Shown here one piece after another: positions 26,403 to 35,605 of a stretch of 43,346 bases of DNA (its first letter is position 1; each line of letters opens with the position of its first letter). Source of the stretch: Dehalococcoidia bacterium (GTDB taxonomy: Bacteria > Chloroflexota > Dehalococcoidia > Lucifugimonadales > UBA6952); the NCBI GenBank assembly GCA_022450525.1, contig JAKUQA010000011.1, forward strand, positions 1-43,346, given 5' to 3'. Under the pieces are notes generated by a model. That model ran no database searches. It was not told where the DNA came from and saw only the letters and a program-made list of their open reading frames with translations. A program made the position numbers and the translations under genes.

Positions 26403-27689
26403 TTATAGACGAATTCGAGCAGATTCCCTATGACCTGTCAAGCCTTCATGTTCTGAAATAATCATAGCAGTTGGTATTAATTCTTTTACAGTTTCATTAT
26501 CCAATCCTATTATTGGCATGTACTTAATAAATTGTTGTGCTCCAAGATATGATGAATATCTTGATGTTCCAAATGTAGGTAATGTATGGCTAGGTCCTGC
26601 AATGTAATCTCCCATAACTTCCGCAGAATAATCCCCTACAAAGATAGCACCAGCATTGATGATCTGTTTCACCCAATCATTGGGGTTTTGAATATTTAAA
26701 CAAACGTGTTCAGGTGCAATCAAATTAGAAAGTTCCACACACATTTCAACATTATCTACCAATATTAACGCACAATTATTATTTATAGATTCCTTTGCAA
26801 TTTGGTTTCTATCTAAATTCTCTAATTGCCTATTGAGCTCAATTTCAACATTATTAAGTATATTTTCTGATGTTGTAATAAGAACAGGAAATGCTAATTC
26901 ATCATGCTCAGCTTGAGCTAACATATCTGCAGCACAAAACTCTGGCCGAGCAATTTCATCTGCTATAACAACTGTTTCAGTTGGTCCAAATAATCCATCT
27001 ATTCCCACTTCACCAAAAACTTTTTTCTTTGCTAAGGTAACAAAAATGTTTCCTGGACCACATATTTTATCTACTTTTGGTATTGTTTGGGTACCATATG
27101 CCATAGCTGCGATTGCTTGGGCTCCCCCAATACAATATACCTTATCAATTCCTGCAATTTGAGCAGCTGCAAGTATGCTATCATCAGGCATACCATTTAT
27201 TTTTGGAGGAGTACATAAAATAATTTCAGGAACACCTACTGCTTTTGCTATCATAGAAGACATAAGAACAGTAGAAGGATAGGTAGCAGTACCTCCAGGG
27301 ACATATAAACCTACTTTTTGCATAGGAACAACTGATTCACCTAGCCCTGTCACTGGATCAAACCAACTTGAAGGCATAGTACGTTTTGCAAATTCATAAA
27401 TTCTTTTCGAAGATACTTTTAATGCATCAAAAAGTTCATTAGATATATTTTTTGCACCATTACTAATATCTTCATGATTGAGCTGTATTTTAGTAATATC
27501 AACTCTATCAAATTGATTGGTGTATTCAATTAGCGCTTGATCACCTTTCATTCGTACATTTTGAAGTATTTCATCTACAGAATCGTTATACTTTGATGAA
27601 ACTGAATTTTGTGATAGTTCTCCAGCATTAGCTATGTTTCTATCTTCAATAAATGAGCGTGCAGCCTCAATACTTTTTATAATTTTCAT
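26403..27689 (-). CDS. hisD: Histidinol dehydrogenase
   Basis: 428 residues. GLYVPGGTATYPSTVLM, ICGPGNIFVTLAKK, and DMLAQAEHDE (zinc and catalytic residues) followed by GPSHTLPT fix the identity. Oxidises histidinol twice to histidine. Its ATG overlaps the stop of the phospholipase-C-like gene by 4 bases. Confidence 0.97.
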   Translation of the reverse strand: MKIIKSIEAARSFIEDRNIANAGELSQNSVSSKYNDSVDEILQNVRMKGDQALIEYTNQFDRVDITKIQLNHEDISNGAKNISNELFDALKVSSKRIYEFAKRTMPSSWFDPVTGLGESVVPMQKVGLYVPGGTATYPSTVLMSSMIAKAVGVPEIILCTPPKINGMPDDSILAAAQIAGIDKVYCIGGAQAIAAMAYGTQTIPKVDKICGPGNIFVTLAKKKVFGEVGIDGLFGPTETVVIADEIARPEFCAADMLAQAEHDELAFPVLITTSENILNNVEIELNRQLENLDRNQIAKESINNNCALILVDNVEMCVELSNLIAPEHVCLNIQNPNDWVKQIINAGAIFVGDYSAEVMGDYIAGPSHTLPTFGTSRYSSYLGAQQFIKYMPIIGLDNETVKELIPTAMIISEHEGLTGHRESARIRL

Positions 27690-28441
27690 AGTAAATACTC
27701 CTTTATCAATAATTGCCAGCTGCTTATTATATTTGATCTATATGCTTTTATTTCTGATTTAGGGACTTGATGATATAAATCATCTAAACTATTAGGTAGG
27801 TTGTTTATAAAGTCATTAGCCAAAGATTCTGCAATTTTGCTATCTTCATCTGGGTATTGCCTTCTTATCATAAATATTAATCTTCCCCAATCAAATGTAT
27901 TGCTAAAAACCCGCTTAATTGTGTCAGTAAATTCTTTAAAAGATTGATTTGAGATAAAATCAATATCAATATCCTCAAAATTTATAGCTAATTCATTTAC
28001 ATAATCACTAAAGTTTTCATGAAGTAAATGAGTATTTCTGTCCATATCTAGTTGCATGGCCCTGTCCATTATATTACCAATAATTTTGTTTGGAAAAACT
28101 TTTCTGTTACCAAAGAATGGTCGATACATATCAATAATCCAGGTTTCATCTGCTACTAAGTGAAGTATATATCCTGCAAGAAAAGATTTTGTTACAGAAT
28201 TCAATGATTTTTTATTTAATAAGTTAGGATTTTCTTTAAATAAGTTGTGTGTACCAGTTCCAATTACTTTATTTGATATGGGTACAAAATGAGTTTTATC
28301 TCGACTCATTTTGGTGATAATTCTTACATCAGGAGAACAACAACCTAATAAAAAAGAACCTAAATTGTTCGATATTAGTGATTCTTCCTCTAAACCTACA
28401 CAGTCTAATCCAAAACCAATATGAGCCACAAGATTAGGCAT
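27686..28441 (-). CDS. Zinc-dependent phospholipase C-like protein
   Basis: 251 residues. The N-terminal PNLVAHIGFG, the GSFLLGCCSPDVR segment, DKTHF, and FLAGYILHLVADETWI follow the spaced His/Asp pattern of bacterial zinc-dependent phospholipase C-like proteins. No signal peptide is visible, so it is probably cytoplasmic. The real substrate is unknown. It is coupled on both sides: its ATG shares a base with the hisG stop and its stop overlaps the hisD start. That places a non-histidine gene firmly inside the his operon. Confidence 0.7.
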   Translation of the reverse strand: MPNLVAHIGFGLDCVGLEEESLISNNLGSFLLGCCSPDVRIITKMSRDKTHFVPISNKVIGTGTHNLFKENPNLLNKKSLNSVTKSFLAGYILHLVADETWIIDMYRPFFGNRKVFPNKIIGNIMDRAMQLDMDRNTHLLHENFSDYVNELAINFEDIDIDFISNQSFKEFTDTIKRVFSNTFDWGRLIFMIRRQYPDEDSKIAESLANDFINNLPNSLDDLYHQVPKSEIKAYRSNIISSWQLLIKEYLL

Positions 28442-29460
28442 TATTTTTTACCCGTAATATTATTCATCAATTTCGTAAATAAATTAGATTCACCTTCAAA
28501 AACATAATCAGGTTTATTTACAATAATATTTGAAGCGCCGATCTCTCGTAAATTGTCAGTAACAACTTGTAAATCTTTACGTTTTAATACTATGGCAAGA
28601 CTGTAAGTACTATTACCATTAATAGTAAAAATTCTAGAAACTCGTGGACCTTGAAATCCATTTATGGTAACAGAGTTCAAAAACGTATTTGCAGCATCTT
28701 CTTCATTATTTGCATCTAAGTTAAATGTTACGGTGAAATAATCTTTACCTTCCAAATAACCTTCTATCCTTGCAATAAATTTTCGTGCGGAATCTAACTT
28801 ATGGGGTTCATTGGCTAGAGAGTTTGCACTAGCTATTAAACAAGCTTGAGATTCAATAATTGTACCATCTACAATTGGTTTTAATTGGTTTTCTCTTAAT
28901 GTGGTTCCTGTAGATGTAATATCAACTATTATATCTGAAAACCCCATTAAAGGAGAAACTTCCAATGTACCAGACGAATAAATGGTTTTAAAATAATTAA
29001 TCCCATTCTGGTAGAAAAATTTACTCGTTAATCTTGGGTATTTGGTCGCAACTCTTAATTCTCTGCCAGTGTGTTTAAATTCTAGAGCTAAATCAGACAA
29101 ATCAGACATTGCAGATACATCTATCCAGCCCTGGGGAACAGCTATAACTAATTTACAGTTACTGTAATCCAAATCTTTAGCTACAACGAATGCATTACCA
29201 TCATCTATTCTAAACTCTTCAAATCTATCTAGGCCAACTATACCAAGATCTGCGCTACCTTCTTCAATTTTACTAGAGATATCAGCAACTCTTTGAAAAA
29301 GAACAGTTACATTTTCAAGACCTTGTAACGATCCCAAGTATTGTCTTGAACTACCTCTTTTGACTGACATTCCTGAATTTTTTAAAAAATCCAATGTTGC
29401 CTGATACATTTCTCCGTCGCTTGGTAAAGCTATTTTTAAAACTTCACTCTTATCGTTCAA
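28441..29460 (-). CDS. hisG: ATP phosphoribosyltransferase, with C-terminal domain
   Basis: 339 residues, starting with TTG (29458-29460) and an SD (AGGAAGG) inside the hisZ end. First step of histidine synthesis. KIALPSDGEMYQATLDFL, the GSADLGIVGLDRF stretch, and PRPP loop DITSTGTTLREN identify it. After residue about 250, the pattern YFTVTFNLDANNEEDAAN...LREIGASNIIV resembles the ACT-like regulatory domain of long-form HisG. Long forms usually work without HisZ, yet a hisZ-like gene ends four bases upstream. Confidence 0.93.
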   Translation of the reverse strand: MNDKSEVLKIALPSDGEMYQATLDFLKNSGMSVKRGSSRQYLGSLQGLENVTVLFQRVADISSKIEEGSADLGIVGLDRFEEFRIDDGNAFVVAKDLDYSNCKLVIAVPQGWIDVSAMSDLSDLALEFKHTGRELRVATKYPRLTSKFFYQNGINYFKTIYSSGTLEVSPLMGFSDIIVDITSTGTTLRENQLKPIVDGTIIESQACLIASANSLANEPHKLDSARKFIARIEGYLEGKDYFTVTFNLDANNEEDAANTFLNSVTINGFQGPRVSRIFTINGNSTYSLAIVLKRKDLQVVTDNLREIGASNIIVNKPDYVFEGESNLFTKLMNNITGKK

Positions 29461-29464
29461 TATA

Positions 29465-30634
29465 TTACCTTCCTAATTCACTAATCATTTGCAATGCATC
29501 TAAATTCCATGCAAATCCTAATGCAGGAGTTGAAAGTTGATTATTCCCCAACACACTTATAAGATCATCATATCTTCCACCCTGACTAACAATAATATCT
29601 TCATCTCCATACTCTGAGGTTATTTGAAAAACCAAACCAGTATAATAAGGGATTTCTCTTCCCAAGGATAAATCGATCTCTATATTTTTTATTTCTGCAG
29701 ATTTGATTAAGCCTATTAGATTCGATAAGTCTTTAATTGTTTCTGCCACTTTTGTAGAACAATTATTAGAAAGATAATTTAATACCTCTTTATAATCCCC
29801 AGTAAAGGAGATAATTTGATGTAAATTTTTTAATGTACTTACAAAACTATCCACAGATTGTGAATAAATTCCTTTATTCAAGAATCTAGTTTGTATTTCA
29901 TCGATAGTTCTTACGCCTAAATTATACATCCCCATATTTGTTAAATAAGATTGTAATAATTCCCCTTTGTCTTTATTGGCAGATAATTCCCCATTAGCCG
30001 TATCGCTAATTAAACCTAATTTTAAAGCCATCTCTTTTAGTTTATTAATACCAGAATCACCCTCTTTAAGGATATTCAGATGTTCAGAAATAAAAAATTT
30101 CAGCCTATTAGATAGATTTAATTCATCAAGTATCTGATTAATTATTTCCATATGCCCTATTCGAATAGAGCAATCTTTCAAGAAAAGATTTGTCCCTTTA
30201 ATAGCAGTCATAAGTATTTCTTTATCAGACGTTTGAGGTAAAGCACCTATAAATTCACATCCAACTTGTGTGAATTCTCTAAGATTATTGCCATTATCAA
30301 AACTATATCTGAAAATTTGTCCATAATAAAATATTTTTGTTGCAGCTGATGGATCGATATCTTTATTCAAAAAAGCTCGAACTACTGAGGACGTAAATTC
30401 AGGTCTAAGACTTATATTTCGCCCCCCAGGATCAATAAATGAATACATCTTACTTGCAAGTGTACCTCCTGATTTTTTCAACAACAAATCTGTTTCTTCT
30501 AATAGTGGCAGATCTATTTGTTCGAATTCACAGCTTTCTAAAAATTCCGCAAGAGAATTTAGCATTATTCGCTTAGTTCGAGCTCGAGAATCGAAAACAT
30601 CTTTCATACCTTGTAATGGTTTTAAAGATTCCAT
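29465..30634 (-). CDS. hisZ: HisZ-type ATP phosphoribosyltransferase regulatory subunit
   Basis: 389 residues, HisRS-like class II core without the anticodon-binding domain. LKPLQGMKDVFD at the N-terminus, FYYGQIFRYSFDNGNNLREFTQVGCEFIG (motif 2 region), GREIPYYTGLVFQI and SQGGRYDDLI are clear. HisZ supports HisG of the short type and does not charge tRNA. A true but shortened HisRS is less likely given operon position. First gene of the his operon; SD AAGG before the ATG. Confidence 0.88.
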   Translation of the reverse strand: MESLKPLQGMKDVFDSRARTKRIMLNSLAEFLESCEFEQIDLPLLEETDLLLKKSGGTLASKMYSFIDPGGRNISLRPEFTSSVVRAFLNKDIDPSAATKIFYYGQIFRYSFDNGNNLREFTQVGCEFIGALPQTSDKEILMTAIKGTNLFLKDCSIRIGHMEIINQILDELNLSNRLKFFISEHLNILKEGDSGINKLKEMALKLGLISDTANGELSANKDKGELLQSYLTNMGMYNLGVRTIDEIQTRFLNKGIYSQSVDSFVSTLKNLHQIISFTGDYKEVLNYLSNNCSTKVAETIKDLSNLIGLIKSAEIKNIEIDLSLGREIPYYTGLVFQITSEYGDEDIIVSQGGRYDDLISVLGNNQLSTPALGFAWNLDALQMISELGR

Positions 30635-30658
30635 ATTTACCTTACCGATTAGGTGTTA

Positions 30659-30664
30659 ATTATA
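30659..30664 (-). promoter_or_regulatory. Candidate -10 of the his operon
   Basis: Minus-strand TATAAT, 25 bases before the hisZ ATG. No convincing -35 lies 16-18 bases further up. The 123-base divergent gap with uvrC holds nothing else that I can recognise. Confidence 0.35.
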
Positions 30665-30757
30665 TTTAAAACTAATACATTCTAAAGCAAAGCTTCCAAA
30701 GAAATCAAACTCGATATACAATTTATAAAATAAGTCGATTTTTTATATGGTCATAAA

Positions 30758-32641
30758 TTGAAAAACCAATCACCAAATATAGCTGAACAATTAACAAAAA
30801 CTCCTGTAAACCCAGGTGTTTACCTTATGCAAGATAGCAATAATCAAGTTTTATATGTAGGTAAGGCAAAACATCTAAAAAATAGGATTAGATCCTATTT
30901 TAATTCATCTTCAAATTTGTCTCCTAAAATCCAACAATTAGTTCATAAAATTGAGAGATTTGAATTTATAGTAACTGAAACTGAGACTGAAGCATTAATT
31001 TTAGAAAACAACCTAATTAAGCAGCTAAAACCTTACTATAATGATCGCTTAAAAGATGATAAAACTTACCCCTTTATAAAAGTAACATTACAAGAGAAGT
31101 TTCCAAAAGTTTTATTTACAAGAAACATTAAAAATGACGGATCAAAATATTTTGGTCCATTTACTAGTGCAAGATCGGTAAGAACAACTATGAATTTATT
31201 GAAAAAGTTATTCCCATACCGGTCTTGTACAAAAACTATAACAGGTAAAGATGAAAGACCATGTCTAGATTTTCATATTAATAGATGCGTAGGACCTTGT
31301 ATTGGGGCAAGTAAAAGACAAGACTATAATGAAATAATAAATCAAGTAATCCTTTTTTTAGAAGGAGATAAAAAAGAAGTTATAAGGCAATTAAAAACTG
31401 CTATGGAAAAGTCTTCTGTAAATCTTGAATATGAAAAAGCAGCAAATTATCGTGATCAAATACATTCCATTGAACAAATTAATGAAAAACAAAGAATATT
31501 TAATGCTGATAAATCTAACCAAGATATTATTGGAATTCATTTAGCTAGTAATGAAGCTGCAATACAAATTCTTCACATAAGAAATGGGAATATGATTGGG
31601 AGAAACCATTTTATTATGGAATCAATTATGGACAATAAAGAAAATATTATTGCACGAGAATTTATTGAGCAATACTATAATTTTTATCATGAAATTCCGT
31701 CTGAAATTATCGTACAAACAGAATTAGACACGGATAAAGAAATTACCAAAGAATGGTTAAAAACAAAAAAAAATAAACCCGTGAAAATTACTGTTCCTTA
31801 TCGAGGTGATAAAAAAAAGTTATTGAATCTTGCTATACAAAACGCAAAAGAACAATACAACAGTAAATTTATCGGAGAAAAAATACAACTTGAACAAGCT
31901 AAAGACTCTCTTATCGAAATCGAAGAGTCATTAGGATTAAATAAAATTCCTACACGAATAGAATGTTATGATATATCGAATATTCAAGGAACAAATCCTG
32001 TTGGATCTATGACTGTATTCATTGATGGAAAACCTAGTAAGTCGCATTACAGAAAATTTAAAATTGCAAATGTTAAAGGTATTAATGACTATGAAATGAT
32101 GAAAGAAGTATTATCAAGACGCTTGCGAAATCTAAAAGACACAACCAAAACTGAATGGAATGATAAACCGGACCTCATAATTATAGATGGTGGGAAAGGC
32201 CACCTGAATGCTTCTCTACAAACATTATTAGAACTCGGGCAATATCCTGACATCAGTATATGCAGCCTTGCCAAAAAGAAAGAGGAGATATTTATACCAG
32301 AACAGTCAGAATCGATTATTTTATCTAGAAACTCTAAAGCATTGCATTTATTTCAATTTATAAGAGATGAAGCACATAGATTTGCAATTACATTTCACCG
32401 TTCTTTAAGAAGTAAAAAATCTAACTTATCAATTTTAGATTCCATACCAGGAATTGGTCCTAAAAAAAAGTATTCACTATTAGAAAAGTATCAAACGATT
32501 AAACAAATAGAAAATGCAAGTATTGCAAATATATCTAAACTTTATGGATTTAATAATGACTTGGCGCAAAAAGTTAAAAATACGATTAATGAATGGAGAA
32601 AATCTCAACAAGAAATATCTCGTAAATTAATTCAAAAATAG
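30758..32641 (+). CDS. uvrC: UvrABC system protein C
   Basis: 627 residues. Makes the two incisions in nucleotide excision repair. N-terminal GIY-YIG nuclease (PGVYLMQD, LYVGKAKHLKNRIRSYF, about 19-50), UVR motif around YEKAANYRDQI, the RNase H-like nuclease (ECYDISNIQGTNPVGSM) and a C-terminal helix-hairpin-helix (DSIPGIGPKKKYSLLEKY). The start is TTG, as no in-frame ATG precedes the nuclease. There is no SD; TATGGT ends six bases upstream, which suggests a leaderless message. It converges on glyA with nine bases between. Confidence 0.95.
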   Translation: MKNQSPNIAEQLTKTPVNPGVYLMQDSNNQVLYVGKAKHLKNRIRSYFNSSSNLSPKIQQLVHKIERFEFIVTETETEALILENNLIKQLKPYYNDRLKDDKTYPFIKVTLQEKFPKVLFTRNIKNDGSKYFGPFTSARSVRTTMNLLKKLFPYRSCTKTITGKDERPCLDFHINRCVGPCIGASKRQDYNEIINQVILFLEGDKKEVIRQLKTAMEKSSVNLEYEKAANYRDQIHSIEQINEKQRIFNADKSNQDIIGIHLASNEAAIQILHIRNGNMIGRNHFIMESIMDNKENIIAREFIEQYYNFYHEIPSEIIVQTELDTDKEITKEWLKTKKNKPVKITVPYRGDKKKLLNLAIQNAKEQYNSKFIGEKIQLEQAKDSLIEIEESLGLNKIPTRIECYDISNIQGTNPVGSMTVFIDGKPSKSHYRKFKIANVKGINDYEMMKEVLSRRLRNLKDTTKTEWNDKPDLIIIDGGKGHLNASLQTLLELGQYPDISICSLAKKKEEIFIPEQSESIILSRNSKALHLFQFIRDEAHRFAITFHRSLRSKKSNLSILDSIPGIGPKKKYSLLEKYQTIKQIENASIANISKLYGFNNDLAQKVKNTINEWRKSQQEISRKLIQK

Positions 32642-32650
32642 TAATCTGAA

Positions 32651-34171
32651 CTAAGTAAATACGCGTTTCATAAACTCTACATCTAATTCAGGATAAACTG
32701 GAAAATTATTTAATAAATTAATAACAGTACTTTTTGCTTCATTCGTAATGGATTCAGCAATATTGTAATTAGCCTTACTGAATGAGCCAGCATTTTTACC
32801 TCGTTTTATAGTGTCAGGAGTAGTATTAGTTAAAACTTTTGCAAAGACGCTTGCTATTTCTTTCATTTCATTGTTACCCATACCAAGAGTTGTAATTGCA
32901 GGAGTACCTACTCTCAGACCACTGGTATACCAAGCACCATTTTTATCAAATGGCAATGAGTTACGATTGATTGTTATACCAACATCACGTATGGCTTTTT
33001 CAGCTTGCCTGCCGGTAAGATTTAATTTAGAAACATCTATTAATAAAAGATGATTATCAGTGCCGCCAGTAAGTACATCTAAACCATTATCTATACAAGC
33101 TTCAGCAAATGTCTTAGCATTATCCACGATTGATTGTGTATATTGCTGAAACTCAATGGTATTTGCTTCAGCAAATGCTACAGCTTTGGCGGCCATTACA
33201 TGAGGCAAAGGTCCTCCAATAACTAGTGGGCAACCTTTGTTTACATAATCAGTATATTCATTCTTGCATAAGATCATTCCACCACGTGGTCCCCTAAGTG
33301 TTTTATGAGTAGTAGAAGTGACAATATCAGCATATTCAACTGGATTGTATTGATCAATTAATGTTTTACCTGCTACTAGACCAGAAAAATGCGCCATATC
33401 AACCATTAAAATAGCACCAACTTCATCTGCAATCTCTTTCATAATTTTGAAATCTATTAATCGTGAATATGCACTATAACCTGCTAGTAAAATCAAAGGT
33501 TGAAATTCTTTAGCTTGTTTTCGTATAACATCATAATCTAATAATTTAGAGTCTTTATCAACGTCATAATTTTCAACCTGAAACATCCTAGATGAAACGT
33601 TATGCCGATAACCATGACTCAAATGACCACCAGAATAGTAATTCATAGCTAATAATTTTTGATTTCCAAATAATTGTCTCAATTCAGACCATTCAGAATC
33701 AGAGAGTGCAGTGATATCTTTTTTATCAATTTGTTGTAGATAAGGTTCTTGTACTTTTGTACTAAGAATAGCCCAGTAAGCAATTAAGTTTGCATCAGCT
33801 CCTGAATGCGGCTGTACATAAGCATGATCAGCATTAAATAGCTGTTTGGCAAGATCAGATGCTCTTGCTTCGACCGTATCAACATTATCACAACCGGCAT
33901 AGAAACGATGGAATGGGTAACCTTCAGCATATTTATCGGTAAATAAATTGGCTTGTGCCATTTGGACTGAAATTGATGAAAAGTTTTCACTAGCAATCAT
34001 TTTAAGATTTGATCTTTGATCAATTAATTCCTGAATTACAGCTTGTGAAACTGCTGGGTCAATTCTATGAATCAATTGCAGAGAAGCAAGATATGCAACA
34101 GAATTAAGTATTGCTGGATCATTTAGGTTAGAGAATTCATCTTTTAAAATTGTATTAATATTTGCAACCAT
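32651..34171 (-). CDS. glyA: Serine hydroxymethyltransferase, long form
   Basis: 506 residues versus about 420 for E. coli GlyA. Moves the serine hydroxymethyl carbon to tetrahydrofolate, forming glycine. KMIASENFSS, QPHSGADANL, VDMAHFSGLVAG and TSTTHKTLRGPRGG with PLP Lys290 are intact. The extra length is an N-terminal stretch of about 25 residues and an insert around 137-176 (STKVQEPYL...SELRQLFGN). Longer SHMT forms with such an insert are known in Chlamydiae and some others. ATG with AGGAGA SD. A palindrome lies just upstream. Confidence 0.93.
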   Translation of the reverse strand: MVANINTILKDEFSNLNDPAILNSVAYLASLQLIHRIDPAVSQAVIQELIDQRSNLKMIASENFSSISVQMAQANLFTDKYAEGYPFHRFYAGCDNVDTVEARASDLAKQLFNADHAYVQPHSGADANLIAYWAILSTKVQEPYLQQIDKKDITALSDSEWSELRQLFGNQKLLAMNYYSGGHLSHGYRHNVSSRMFQVENYDVDKDSKLLDYDVIRKQAKEFQPLILLAGYSAYSRLIDFKIMKEIADEVGAILMVDMAHFSGLVAGKTLIDQYNPVEYADIVTSTTHKTLRGPRGGMILCKNEYTDYVNKGCPLVIGGPLPHVMAAKAVAFAEANTIEFQQYTQSIVDNAKTFAEACIDNGLDVLTGGTDNHLLLIDVSKLNLTGRQAEKAIRDVGITINRNSLPFDKNGAWYTSGLRVGTPAITTLGMGNNEMKEIASVFAKVLTNTTPDTIKRGKNAGSFSKANYNIAESITNEAKSTVINLLNNFPVYPELDVEFMKRVFT

Positions 34172-34182
34172 AATGTATCTCC

Positions 34183-34208
34183 TATCGTATTAATAATATT
34201 ATACGATA
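34183..34208. repeat. Inverted repeat upstream of glyA
   Basis: TATCGTAT (34183-34190) and ATACGATA (34201-34208) are perfect 8-base arms around an AT-only 10-base centre. It begins 12 bases before the glyA ATG, next to its SD (AGGAGA). It may be an operator or a leader hairpin; no regulator is identifiable. Confidence 0.5.
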
Positions 34209-34248
34209 TAAAGAAGCTATATGATTTAGTTTATTTATGAGATTACGG

Positions 34249-34965
34249 TTAATTAATGTTAGTTTGGTCAGGATGAAAACTAAAATCATCATTAGGCATA
34301 GTTAATTTTATTGCTTTAAGTAAATTAATAGCAATATCTATATATTCAAGGGATAGTGGCGCTGTTAACTTAGCATCTCCAGCTCGTAGAATTAAAGCAT
34401 CTACATCACCTAAATCAGCAATGTTAGAAGAGTCTGGAAGTGATGAGGGAATATTAAGACTGGGAGTTGGAATGGAAACTTCGGTTTCTGTAAAATTAAC
34501 AGTGTGATGTGAAAGAGCTCGGGAAGCATCATTAAGATGTTTTTGAATCAATGTAAACCTTTTAATAATTTCAGGTTTATCAGCTCGAGTAATTTCTTCT
34601 AATGCAACCAAAAGTGTTTTATCATCAGGTGCTTCACCTTCAAAACGGTCGTATAAAGCAAATAAAAGGTCCACCCGTTTGAAGGATTGGGAAGTAGCTT
34701 GCAATCTTTCTGATTCGTTAGCTGGATTAATTATACGTTGAGCAAGATCTGAAACTCTCAACTCACCACGTCCTTCAACTAGTCCAAAATCACGTAAAGC
34801 AGCGATTTTGGCAAATAAAGTACCACTGTTCTCTGCCATACCTAATTCCCAAGCTAGACCTTTAACACGGATTGAACCTTTAAATTTATTGAGTATTCGT
34901 GCTGAAATTTCTATTGCATCGCTAAATCGTATATCTGGATAAGAATATGTACCAAGTTTCGCCAT
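34249..34965 (-). CDS. Winged-helix protein (DUF5343-like)
   Basis: 238 residues. The first 105 residues, YSYPDIRFSDAIEISARILN then GLAWELGMAENSGTLFAKIAALRDFGLVEGRGELRVSDLAQRI, form a winged-helix-like unit resembling DUF5343. Residues 105-150 look helical, and 155-185 is a Pro/Ser-rich linker before a short C-terminal helix with LEYIDIAINLLKAI. It may bind DNA; no partner is evident. GGAGG SD six bases from the ATG. Divergent from the glutaredoxin-like gene across the TTRCT-rich gap, so either gene could be regulated from there. Confidence 0.6.
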   Translation of the reverse strand: MAKLGTYSYPDIRFSDAIEISARILNKFKGSIRVKGLAWELGMAENSGTLFAKIAALRDFGLVEGRGELRVSDLAQRIINPANESERLQATSQSFKRVDLLFALYDRFEGEAPDDKTLLVALEEITRADKPEIIKRFTLIQKHLNDASRALSHHTVNFTETEVSIPTPSLNIPSSLPDSSNIADLGDVDALILRAGDAKLTAPLSLEYIDIAINLLKAIKLTMPNDDFSFHPDQTNIN

Positions 34966-35320
34966 AACTAACCTCCATTTACATCCAAGTAATTGCTAAA
35001 TATTCTGCTTAACTATCTTAAGTTTTAAAAAATATTATAGATAAATTTACTGATATTTAAGATTCTTATAATTACCACTAAATTTACTGTATAATCTACA
35101 TTAACTCCTAACTTTTGTCAACATCTTACTATTTCTTGCTTTAATATTGCTATATTCTTACTGTTTTTATCTTAAATATTCTACATTATTACTATATACT
35201 TGCCATTTACTCCTAAATAATCTTAATACTATCTGGTGATTCCCTAAAATATTACTGAAAGGTATGAATTTATGTGTTTATTGTATATAATCTGTATGAT
35301 TATAGATTTAAGGGGGATAT
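34966..35320. promoter_or_regulatory. 355-base AT-rich divergent gap with TTRCT pentamer array
   Basis: No gene. The pentamer TT[A/G]CT occurs at 34993, 35047, 35084, 35126, 35136, 35147, 35158, 35189, 35207 and 35252, all in plus orientation. From base composition I would expect one or two. Four in a row are spaced 10, 11 and 11 bases, close to one DNA turn. A -10 (TATAAT, 35286-35291) for the downstream gene follows the array. A phased protein-binding or bent-DNA region is the natural reading; function is not known. Confidence 0.5.
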
Positions 35321-35524
35321 ATGCGGATCTTATACACTTTAACAACATGCCCTACTTGCATGCAGCTTAAGTTAGACTTAAAAAAGAATGGTAAAGAGTA
35401 TGAAGAAAGACAAGTTGATAAAAATCAGGAATGGCTTAATGAAGCACTAACCTACGCCGACACAGTTCCTATCATGATTGAAGATGAAACTGTAACTGTA
35501 GGATTTAATGGAAGTATGGGTTGA
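35321..35524 (+). CDS. Glutaredoxin-like small protein
   Basis: 67 residues, a minimal thioredoxin-fold protein. The active site TTCPTC has Cys10 and Cys13, and the cis-proline is in TVPIMI (about 49-54). The C-terminus GFNGSMG is short. Likely a thiol-disulphide exchanger or NrdH-like redoxin. A strong AAGGGGG SD lies upstream. The next gene on the strand is another thioredoxin-fold protein, separated by 81 bases with a palindrome. Confidence 0.8.
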   Translation: MRILYTLTTCPTCMQLKLDLKKNGKEYEERQVDKNQEWLNEALTYADTVPIMIEDETVTVGFNGSMG

Positions 35525-35535
35525 GAAATCGAATA

Positions 35536-35553
35536 ATAGTCGAGTTCGACTAT
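35536..35553. repeat. 18-base palindrome between two redoxin genes
   Basis: ATAGTCGA-GT-TCGACTAT has two perfect 8-base arms. There is no T-run, so it is not a typical terminator. It could be an operator for the downstream gene, 52 bases away. Confidence 0.5.
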
Positions 35554-35605
35554 ACAAACAGCCCTAGAAGACACTTTTATGACTATTTGAGAGGAAAAGT
35601 ACATA

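Noticed and set aside
34966-35338. Possible replication origin near dnaN (AT-rich gap)
   Set aside because: No cluster of DnaA boxes is seen; the only near match, TTATACACT at 35330-35338, is inside the glutaredoxin-like gene, and dnaA is absent.
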